Part shown: positions 54,685 to 61,556 of the stretch, piece by piece
Layout of the letters: each line of letters starts with the position of its first letter
Numbering within the stretch: position 1 is the first letter of the stretch
Assembly (NCBI RefSeq): GCF_900102195.1
Contig: NZ_FNBE01000002.1
Span: 124,001 to 188,000 of the forward strand
Reading direction: 5' to 3'
Source of the DNA: Pseudonocardia oroxyli
GTDB lineage: Bacteria > Actinomycetota > Actinomycetes > Mycobacteriales > Pseudonocardiaceae
Length of the DNA: 64,000 nucleotides
Position numbers and translations under genes: made by a program
Notes under the pieces: generated by a model
Told to the model about the DNA's origin: nothing
Database searches by the model: none
Seen by the model: the letters and a program-made list of their open reading frames with translations, nothing else

Positions 54685-55979
54685 CGAGCTTCGAGGTACC
54701 CGAGCTGACCGAGGAGACGATCTTCACCTGGGGTGCGCCGCCCCTGAAGTTCGGCGCGGGCGCCATCGACGAAGTCGGCTTCGAGCTGACCGCGTACGGC
54801 GTCAAGCGGGTGCTGATCGTCACCGACCCGGGGGTCAACGCCCTCGGCGCGCCCCAGCGCCTGGCGGACACCCTCAAGCGCTACGACATCGACTCTGAGA
54901 TCTTCGACGGCGTGCACGTCGAGCCGACCGACGACTCGATGAACAAGGCGACCGAGTACGCCCGGGTGCAGGGGCCGTGGGACGGGTTCGTGGCCGTCGG
55001 CGGCGGGTCCGCGATCGACACGGCCAAGGCCATCAACCTGCTGACCAGCCACCCCGGCGAGCTGATGGACTACATCAACAAGCCGATCGGCAACGCGAAG
55101 GTCCCGCCGGGGCAGCTCAAGCCCCTGATCGCGGTCCCGACGACGGCGGGCACCGGCTCGGAGTCCACCGCCATGTGCGTGTTGGACATCCTGTCGATGA
55201 AGGTCAAGACGGGGATCAGCCACTGGCGCCTGCGCCCGACCCTGGCCGTGATCGACCCGCTGCTCACCATGACGCTCCCGCCGGAGGTCACGGCGGCGGC
55301 GGGGATGGACATCACCTGCCACGCGGTGGAGAGCTACACGGCGCGGTACTACACCACGTTCGACCGCAAGAAGCCCGAGGAGCGGGTCACCTACTGCGGC
55401 TCGAACCCGGTCTCGGACCTGTGGTGCGAGAAGGCGATGACCCTGCTGGCCAAGAGCTTCCGCAACGCCGTGCACCGCGGCGCGGACGACCTCGAGGCCC
55501 GCTCGGACATGATGATGGCCGCGACGTTCGCGGGCATGGGGTTCGGCAACTCCGGGGTGCACATCCCGCACGCGAACGCCTACCCGATCGCGGGCATGGT
55601 CAAGGACTACGTCCCGGACGGCTACCCGCCGGACGAGCCGATGGTCCCGCACGGGCAGTCGGTGTCGCTGACCGCGCCGGAGGCGTTCCGGTTCTCCTTC
55701 GAGTCGGCGCCCGAGCGGCACCTTCGCGCGGCGGAGCTCATGGACCCGCGGGCCGACACCCACAACGACCCCCGCGAGCAGCTGCCGAGCGTGCTGACCC
55801 GGCTGATGCAGGACATCGGGATCCCCAACGGGATCGGCGGCGTCGGCTACACCGAGGCGGACGTCCCGGACCTGGTGCCCGGCACGATGAAGCAGCAGCG
55901 CCTGCTCGCCACGTGCCCCAAGGTCCCGACCGAGGACGACATCGCCGACATCCTCACGAAGTCCATCCAGAACTGGTGA
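54681..55979 (+). CDS. iron-dependent alcohol dehydrogenase, hydroxyacid-oxoacid transhydrogenase (HOT/ADHFE1) type
   Basis: 432 residues. It follows human HOT along its length: KFGAGAIDEVG, VEPTDDSMNKATEYA, FVAVGGGSAIDTAKAINL, PLIAVPTTAGTGSE, SNPVSDLWCEKAM, MVPHGQSVSLTAPEAF and the end EEDIADILTKS. Candidate metal ligands are Asp210, His214, His297 and His324. HOT oxidises 4-hydroxybutyrate to succinic semialdehyde while reducing 2-oxoglutarate to D-2-hydroxyglutarate, without free NAD. Methanol dehydrogenase (Mno) was considered and fits less well. Confidence 0.85.
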   Translation: MTSFEVPELTEETIFTWGAPPLKFGAGAIDEVGFELTAYGVKRVLIVTDPGVNALGAPQRLADTLKRYDIDSEIFDGVHVEPTDDSMNKATEYARVQGPWDGFVAVGGGSAIDTAKAINLLTSHPGELMDYINKPIGNAKVPPGQLKPLIAVPTTAGTGSESTAMCVLDILSMKVKTGISHWRLRPTLAVIDPLLTMTLPPEVTAAAGMDITCHAVESYTARYYTTFDRKKPEERVTYCGSNPVSDLWCEKAMTLLAKSFRNAVHRGADDLEARSDMMMAATFAGMGFGNSGVHIPHANAYPIAGMVKDYVPDGYPPDEPMVPHGQSVSLTAPEAFRFSFESAPERHLRAAELMDPRADTHNDPREQLPSVLTRLMQDIGIPNGIGGVGYTEADVPDLVPGTMKQQRLLATCPKVPTEDDIADILTKSIQNW

Positions 55980-55982
55980 CCC

Positions 55983-56022
55983 GTGAGCGGCGATGGTCGC
56001 CATGGCGACCATCGCCGCTCAC
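55983..56022. repeat. 40-bp perfect palindrome, family A, copy 2
   Basis: Arm GTGAGCGGCGATGGTCGCCA and its exact complement, with no loop. It starts 3 bp after the stop of the transhydrogenase gene, inside the operon. It differs by two bases from the element at 8471-8510. Confidence 0.9.
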
Positions 56023-56041
56023 GACCCCGGAGAGGCCTCGA

Positions 56042-56536
56042 ATGCCGATCTACGTGTTCCGTTGTGAGTGCGGGACCCGCTTCGAGCACCTGACGTCGAT
56101 GACCTCGACCGACGCACCCGGCTGTCCGCGGTGCGGGGGTGCCACCACGAAGGTGCCCGCCGGGTTCTCGCTCGGTGGGCAGGCGAGCCCCGGCCTGTCG
56201 AAGGACGAGATGCCCCAGACCTGGAAGGGCGTCTACAACGGGAACTCCGAGTACATCGACTCCATGCGCCGCAGCTGGGACTCCCGGCAGAAGCTCGAGG
56301 AGAAGTACCCGGAGATCGCGGGCGACCAGCGGCCGATCCTGGCCCACGAGGGCCGCTACCACGACGCGCCGCTGCGCGCGGGGGACATCCAGCTCTCCGG
56401 CACCGCACCCGTCCCGGGCGCCAAGGCCCACGGGCACAGCCACGGTCATGGGCACGGTCATGGGCACGGTCATGGGCACGGCCACGCCGAGCCGACGCCC
56501 GCGTCGAGCCCCGACCCGGCGCCGACGTCAGACTGA
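56042..56536 (+). CDS. FmdB-type zinc ribbon protein with a His-Gly tail
   Basis: 164 residues. N-terminal ribbon MPIYVFRCECG ... GCPRCGG (Cys8, Cys10, Cys28, Cys31), then YNGNSEYIDSMRRSWDSRQKLEEKYPEIAG, a conserved extension. Residues about 129-148 alternate His and Gly (a 12-bp DNA repeat), a likely metal-binding tail. FmdB proteins accompany C1 and amide enzymes; a role in metal delivery to the iron enzyme upstream is speculation. Next gene starts 5 bp after the stop. Confidence 0.8.
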   Translation: MPIYVFRCECGTRFEHLTSMTSTDAPGCPRCGGATTKVPAGFSLGGQASPGLSKDEMPQTWKGVYNGNSEYIDSMRRSWDSRQKLEEKYPEIAGDQRPILAHEGRYHDAPLRAGDIQLSGTAPVPGAKAHGHSHGHGHGHGHGHGHGHAEPTPASSPDPAPTSD

Positions 56537-56541
56537 GGCCC

Positions 56542-59409
56542 GTGACCGCGCTCGAACCCACCACCACGACCGACGCCGCCGCAGCCCTGGCCGCCGACCT
56601 GCAGAGGGTCGTCGGCGGGGAGGTGCGCTTCGACCCGGCGCACCGCGCGATGTGGTCGGCGGACGCGTCGAACTACCGCAAGGTGCCGATCGGGGTCGTG
56701 CGCCCGCGCGACGCGGCGGACGTCGAGGCCGCGCTCGCGGTGTGCCGGGAGCACCAGGTCCCCGTGCTCCCGCGCGGCGCGGGCACCTCGATCGCGGGCC
56801 AGGCCGTGAACACGGCGGTGGTGCTGGACTTCACCCGGCACATGAACCGCATCCTGGAGATCGACCCGGAGGCCCGCACCGCCCGCGTCGAGCCGGGGGT
56901 GATCTGCGACCAGCTGCGAGACGCCGCCGCCCCGCACGGCCTGACGTTCGGCCCCGACCCCAGCACGCACAACCGCTGCACGATCGGCGGGATGATCGGC
57001 AACAACGCGTGCGGGTCGCACTCCGTGGCCTGGGGCAAGACGGTCGACAACACCGTCCGGCTCGAAGCCCTCACCTACCGCGGCGAGCGGATCGACACGC
57101 GGGACGCCATGCCCGCCGCGCTGCTGGCCCTGCACGAGCGCATCGGCCCCCGCATCGCCGAGACCTTCCCCGACCTCACGCGCCGGGTGTCCGGCTACAA
57201 CCTCGACCAGCTGCCGCACGACCTGGCGAAGGCGATGGTCGGGTCCGAGGGCACCCTCGCCGTCACGACGGCCGCGACCATGCGGCTCGTCGAGTCCCCG
57301 CCCGCCCGGGCCCTGGCCGTCCTCGGCTTCGAGTCGGCGTACGTCGCCGCGGACAACGTCATGGTGGTCCGCGAGCACGCGCCGCTGACGATCGAGGGCA
57401 TGGACTCCGGGCTGATCGCCGCCCTGCGCGCGCAGGACCCGGTGTCCACCAGCTGGCGCGCGCTGCCCCCGGGCGGGGGCTGGCTCTACGTCGAGACGGG
57501 CGGGGCGGACAAGGCCGAGGCGCGGGCCAAGGCCCAGGCCATCGCCGCGGCGATGAAGCCCTACGGCCTCACCGAGGCCATCGTCGAGGACGACGCGGCC
57601 CGGATGAAGGCGTTATGGCGCATCCGCGAGGACGGCGCCGGGATCCTCACCCGCAGCCCGGACGGCGGCGAGGCGTGGCCCGGGTGGGAGGACGCGGCCG
57701 TCCCGCCCGAGCGGTTCGGCTCCTACCTGCGCGAGTTCGACCGCGTCCTGGAGCGGCACGGCCGCAAGGGCGTGTACTACGGCCACTTCGGCGACGGCTG
57801 CCTGCACGTCCGGATCGACTTCGACCTGCTCACCGAGCCCGGGGTCGCCAACTTCCGGGCCTTCATGGAGGACGCGGCGGACGCCGTCGTCGCCCACGGC
57901 GGCTCGCTGTCGGGGGAGCACGGGGACGGGCGGGCCCGCTCCGAGCTGCTGCCGCGGATGTACCCGCCGGACGTCATCGCCGCGTTCGAGGAGTTCAAGG
58001 GGATCTTCGACCCGGACGACCGGATGAACCCCGGCTGCATCGTCCGCTCGGCCCGGCTGGACGAGGACCTGCGGATCTTCATGGGCATGCCGGCGCTCGG
58101 CACCCCGGCGCTCGGGTTCACCCACGACCGGGGCGAGTTCGGTCGGGCGCTGCGCCGCTGCCTGGGCGTCGGCAAGTGCGTGACGAGCCACGGCGGCGTG
58201 ATGTGCCCCAGCTACCGCGCCACCGGCGACGAGCAGCACTCCACCCGCGGCCGCGCGCGGCTGCTGTTCGAGATGGCCAACGGCGAGGTGGTCACCGGCG
58301 GCTTCCAGGACGACGACGTCGCCGACGCGCTGGACCTCTGCCTGTCCTGCAAGGGCTGCAAGACCGACTGCCCGGTCGGCGTGGACATGGCCGCCTACAA
58401 GACCGAGTTCCTGGCGCAGCGGTACCGCAACAAGCTGCGTCCGGCGTCGCACTACTCGATGGGTGCGTTGCCGCGGTGGATGCGGCTGGTCGGGAAGCTG
58501 CCGGCGAGCGCCGTCACCGGGCTCAACGCGCTCGCCCGGGTGAAGCCCCTCGCCGCCCTCGCCAAGCGGGTCGGCGGGATCGCGCCGGAGCGCGAGATCC
58601 CGGCGATCGCGCCCGAGACGTTCACCACCACCGCCCGCGCCCGGGCGCTGGAGACCGCGGTGCGGCCCGCGCCGCGGGGGCGCCTGCTGCTCTGGCCGGA
58701 CACCTTCACCGACCACTTCGACCCGTCCATCGCCGAGGACGCCGTCGCCGTCCTGGAGTCCCTCGGCTACGGCGTCGAGCTGCCGCCGCGCACCGTCTGC
58801 TGCGGGCTGACGTGGACCTCGACCGGCCAGGTCGGCGCCGCCCGCCGGGTGCTGCGGCGCTCGCTGCGCACGATCGCGCCGTGGGTGGAGCAGGGGGTGC
58901 CGGTGGTCGGCCTCGAGCCGTCCTGCACCGCCGCGCTGCGCACCGACGCCGAGGAGCTGCTGCCCGACGAGCCGCTGGTCGCCGCCCTCGACGTCCGCAC
59001 CTTCGCCGAGCTGCTCGCCGAGCACACCGACGAGCTTCGCGAACGCGTCTCCGGCGGCGCGCGGGCGCTCGTGCAGCTGCACTGCCACCAGTACGCCGAC
59101 CTCGGCAGCGAGGCCGACCGCGCGGTCATGGCCGCGCTCGGCATCGAGGCGGAGGTGCTGGACTCCGGGTGCTGTGGGCTCGCGGGCAACTTCGGGTTCG
59201 AGAAGGGCCACTACGAGGTCTCGATGGCGGCCGCCGAGCGGGTGCTGCTGCCCGCCGTCCGCACCGCGGACCCGGACGTCGCGGTGATCGCGGACGGATT
59301 CTCCTGCCGCACCCAACTCCGCCAGGCGGGGACCAGAGAGCCGGTACACCTCGCCCGGATGGCGGCACAGGCGCTCGGCCTGAGGGCCGAACTTCGCCCT
59401 GACGGGTGA
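56542..59409 (+). CDS. FAD-linked oxidase fused to Fe-S subunit, D-2-hydroxyglutarate dehydrogenase (YdiJ)-like
   Basis: 955 residues. PCMH-type FAD domain (about 30-210: VLPRGAGTSIAGQAVN, TIGGMIGNNACGSHS), FAD-oxidase C domain (KGVYYGHFGDGCLHVRIDFDL, GSLSGEHGDGRARS), then 4Fe-4S motifs CLGVGKC and CLSCKGCKTDCPVG (about 538 and 599) and two CCG domains (CCGLTWTSTGQ near 752, CCGLAGNFGFEKG near 876). This architecture is that of E. coli YdiJ, which oxidises D-2-hydroxyglutarate, the by-product expected from the upstream transhydrogenase. Codon 358 is TTA, rare here. Confidence 0.85.
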   Translation: MTALEPTTTTDAAAALAADLQRVVGGEVRFDPAHRAMWSADASNYRKVPIGVVRPRDAADVEAALAVCREHQVPVLPRGAGTSIAGQAVNTAVVLDFTRHMNRILEIDPEARTARVEPGVICDQLRDAAAPHGLTFGPDPSTHNRCTIGGMIGNNACGSHSVAWGKTVDNTVRLEALTYRGERIDTRDAMPAALLALHERIGPRIAETFPDLTRRVSGYNLDQLPHDLAKAMVGSEGTLAVTTAATMRLVESPPARALAVLGFESAYVAADNVMVVREHAPLTIEGMDSGLIAALRAQDPVSTSWRALPPGGGWLYVETGGADKAEARAKAQAIAAAMKPYGLTEAIVEDDAARMKALWRIREDGAGILTRSPDGGEAWPGWEDAAVPPERFGSYLREFDRVLERHGRKGVYYGHFGDGCLHVRIDFDLLTEPGVANFRAFMEDAADAVVAHGGSLSGEHGDGRARSELLPRMYPPDVIAAFEEFKGIFDPDDRMNPGCIVRSARLDEDLRIFMGMPALGTPALGFTHDRGEFGRALRRCLGVGKCVTSHGGVMCPSYRATGDEQHSTRGRARLLFEMANGEVVTGGFQDDDVADALDLCLSCKGCKTDCPVGVDMAAYKTEFLAQRYRNKLRPASHYSMGALPRWMRLVGKLPASAVTGLNALARVKPLAALAKRVGGIAPEREIPAIAPETFTTTARARALETAVRPAPRGRLLLWPDTFTDHFDPSIAEDAVAVLESLGYGVELPPRTVCCGLTWTSTGQVGAARRVLRRSLRTIAPWVEQGVPVVGLEPSCTAALRTDAEELLPDEPLVAALDVRTFAELLAEHTDELRERVSGGARALVQLHCHQYADLGSEADRAVMAALGIEAEVLDSGCCGLAGNFGFEKGHYEVSMAAAERVLLPAVRTADPDVAVIADGFSCRTQLRQAGTREPVHLARMAAQALGLRAELRPDG

Positions 59410-59448
59410 ACCTTTCGCCCCGTCGACTCGTGACCGTAATGAGACCGA

Positions 59449-59468
59449 CCGACTTCGCGAGAAGTCGG
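59449..59468 (+). terminator. hairpin after the FAD/Fe-S gene
   Basis: CCGACTTC-GCGA-GAAGTCGG, perfect 8-bp stem with a 4-nt loop, 40 bp after the stop; probable end of the cluster. Confidence 0.5.
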
Positions 59469-59513
59469 ACAACGGGCCCAGGACGGGACCAGACCGAGGC
59501 GGGGGCTGACGGG

Positions 59514-60239
59514 ATGACGATCGTGGCGGAGCAGCACCGGACCGGGACCTTCGGGCCGGTCGGGGCGGATGCCGAGCTCACGGCTCTGCTCGGGCTGGTG
59601 GTGGCGAGCGCCGGGGTGGGCGCCGCGGCCGTGGAGGTCGGGGCCACCCCGGGACACGAGGTCGCCCGCTGGGGCGTCCTCGGGCCGAAGGTCGTCCGGG
59701 TGCCGCTGCGCTACGGCAACGAGTTCGTGGGATCGCTCGTCGTGCCGACGGTGGGTCACCGGCCGCACCTGCTCGCGGCCGTCGCCGCCCGGCTCGCCGC
59801 CGGGCTGCGGTCCCACGTCGTCGCCCGGTCCGCCGAGCGGGCCCGCGCTGATCTCGTCCCGCTGGAGGACGGGCTGACCGCCGCGCTGTACCGGGCGGCT
59901 CGGGGTGCGGCCGTCGAGGTGTGGCCGTTGCCGGTGATGGGCGCGCAGGTCGAGTCGGCGGCCGCGTCGATCGCCACCGAGGCACTCGCCAACGCCGCCC
60001 GGCACGCCCCGGGGGCGCCCGCCCGCGTCCGGGTCCGGGTGCGCGGCCCGTACCTGGAGGTCCAGGTCACCGACGAGGGTCCCGGTCTGCCTGCGGATTT
60101 CGTCGCGGGCAGCGGCGTCCCGGCCATGCGCGGCCGGGCCGCCGCGGTCGGCGGCACCTGCGTGGTCCGTCGCTCGGTGACCGGGACGCTGGTCGAGGCC
60201 ATGCTCCCGCTGGGCCCGCACATCCCGTTCCCGCGGTGA
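59514..60239 (+). CDS. orphan histidine-kinase-like ATPase domain protein
   Basis: 241 residues from ATG 59514; a GTG at 59406 overlapping the previous stop is the alternative, but a hairpin lies between. The C-terminal half is a NarX/UhpB-type HATPase: TEALANAARHAPGAPARV (N-box), VQVTDEGPGLP and GSGVPAMRGRAAAVGG. The region before it lacks a dimerisation/phospho-His helix. It may be an anti-sigma-like or partner-dependent kinase fragment. No response regulator is adjacent. Confidence 0.72.
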   Translation: MTIVAEQHRTGTFGPVGADAELTALLGLVVASAGVGAAAVEVGATPGHEVARWGVLGPKVVRVPLRYGNEFVGSLVVPTVGHRPHLLAAVAARLAAGLRSHVVARSAERARADLVPLEDGLTAALYRAARGAAVEVWPLPVMGAQVESAAASIATEALANAARHAPGAPARVRVRVRGPYLEVQVTDEGPGLPADFVAGSGVPAMRGRAAAVGGTCVVRRSVTGTLVEAMLPLGPHIPFPR

Positions 60240-60318
60240 GACGATCCCGCGACATTCCCGCCGCCGGCGTGAGGATGCTCGCGGGGTAACCGAAGCGATC
60301 GAGGGGTAGACCTGAGGC

Positions 60319-61146
60319 ATGTCTGTTCCGACCATCACCCTGAACGACGGTGTCCAGATTCCGCAGCTCGGGTTCGGCGTCTGGCAGGTCGACGCGGGCA
60401 CCGAGGCCGAGGAGGCCGTCGCCCGCGCCCTCGACGCCGGATACCGCCACATCGACACCGCGCAGATGTACGGCAACGAGGAGTCCGTGGGCAAGGCGAT
60501 CGCGAAGTCCGGGATCGCCCGCGGGGAGCTCTTCGTCACCACGAAGCTGAACAACGACCGCCACGGCCGCCAGGAGGCCCAGAAGGCGCTCGACGAGAGC
60601 CTGGCCAAGCTGGGGCTCGACCAGGTGGACCTCTACCTGATCCACTGGCCGCAGCCGAAGCGGGACGCCTACGTCGACACCTGGCGCGGGTTCGAGGAGG
60701 CCAAGGCCGCGGGGAAGACCCGGTCCATCGGCGTCTCGAACTTCCAGATCCCGCACCTGGACCGGCTCGCGGCCGAGACCGACACGGTGCCCTCGGTCAA
60801 CCAGATCGAGGTGCACCCGGACTTCGGCCAGGCCGTGCTGCGCGCATACCACCGCGACCACGGCATCGCGACCGAGGCGTGGAGCCCGCTGGGGCAGGGC
60901 GGACCGCTGCTGCAGGACGGGGTGGTGCTCGCGCTCGCCGAGAAGTACGGCCGCACCCCGGCGCAGATCGTGCTCCGCTGGCACATCCAGCTCGGCAACA
61001 TCGTGTTCCCCAAGTCCGTGACGCCGTCGCGGATCGTCGAGAACTTCGATGTCTTCGGCTTCGAGCTGGCCGACGACGACGTGGCCACCCTGACCGGCCT
61101 CGACGCGGGCAACCGGATCGGCCCGGACCCCGACACCTTCGGCTGA
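60319..61146 (+). CDS. aldo/keto reductase
   Basis: 275 residues, about the usual size. IPQLGFGVWQVD start, GYRHIDTAQMYGNEESVG (catalytic Asp and Tyr), TTKLNND (Lys), LYLIHWPQP (His), then IGVSNFQIPHL and the NADP-binding end VFPKSVTPSRIVENFDVFGFEL. Reduces an aldehyde or ketone; substrate unknown. Could deal with a reactive aldehyde from neighbouring pathways. Confidence 0.92.
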   Translation: MSVPTITLNDGVQIPQLGFGVWQVDAGTEAEEAVARALDAGYRHIDTAQMYGNEESVGKAIAKSGIARGELFVTTKLNNDRHGRQEAQKALDESLAKLGLDQVDLYLIHWPQPKRDAYVDTWRGFEEAKAAGKTRSIGVSNFQIPHLDRLAAETDTVPSVNQIEVHPDFGQAVLRAYHRDHGIATEAWSPLGQGGPLLQDGVVLALAEKYGRTPAQIVLRWHIQLGNIVFPKSVTPSRIVENFDVFGFELADDDVATLTGLDAGNRIGPDPDTFG

Positions 61147-61172
61147 GCTCTGCAGGCGCCCGGGATTCTCGG

Positions 61173-61178
61173 TACGGT
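61173..61178 (+). promoter_or_regulatory. -10 box of the HesB-like gene
   Basis: TACGGT, 7 nt before ATG 61186. Confidence 0.45.
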
Positions 61179-61185
61179 CGGTCGA

Positions 61186-61491
61186 ATGTTGGCAATCACC
61201 GATACCGCGGCCGAAGCCATCAAGACGCTGACCACCGACGCGGAGCTGCCCGACGGCGGCGGCCTGCGGATCGCGGCCACCGATCCCGAGCAGGGTCTGG
61301 AGCTCTCCCTCGCCGCCCAGGCGGACGGGAGTGACACGGTTCTCACGGGGGAGGGGCTGAACGTGTTCCTCGAGCCCATGGCGGCCGAGGTGCTGGAGGA
61401 CAAGGTCCTCGACGTGCAGCCCTTCACCAACGACGAGGGCCAGGAGGAGCTCCGCTTCGCCATCGGCCCGCAGGAGACCGCGCAGGCCTGA
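61186..61491 (+). CDS. HesB/IscA-like protein lacking the cluster cysteines
   Basis: 101 residues. It has the A-type carrier pattern (ITDTAAEAIKTL, GLRIAATDPEQGLELSL, VFLEPMAAEVLEDKVLDV), but no cysteine at all, so it cannot hold an Fe-S cluster in the usual way. Small actinobacterial relatives share this loss. Function unknown. Confidence 0.75.
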   Translation: MLAITDTAAEAIKTLTTDAELPDGGGLRIAATDPEQGLELSLAAQADGSDTVLTGEGLNVFLEPMAAEVLEDKVLDVQPFTNDEGQEELRFAIGPQETAQA

Positions 61492-61507
61492 TCCCGCCCC
61501 TCCATCG

Positions 61508-61554
61508 ACGAACGGCGCGTTCGCTCACTCTTGGTGAGCGGACGCGTCGTTCGC
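61508..61554. repeat. 47-bp palindromic element, family C, copy 3
   Basis: Arm ACGAACGGCGCGTTCGCTCAC (21 bp, split here as ACGAACGGCGCG and TTCGCTCAC) pairs with 61534-61554 at 18 of 21 positions around a 5-nt loop. It fills the gap between convergent genes (stops at 61491 and 61557), like copies 1 and 2. Confidence 0.85.
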
Positions 61555-61556
61555 CG

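Noticed and set aside
54681-55979. NDMA-dependent methanol dehydrogenase (Mno)
   Set aside because: Iron dehydrogenase and FmdB neighbour suggest it, but motifs such as VEPTDDSMNKATEYA, SNPVSDLWC and VPHGQSVSLTAPEAF follow the HOT/ADHFE1 family, and Mno has different spelling and ends.
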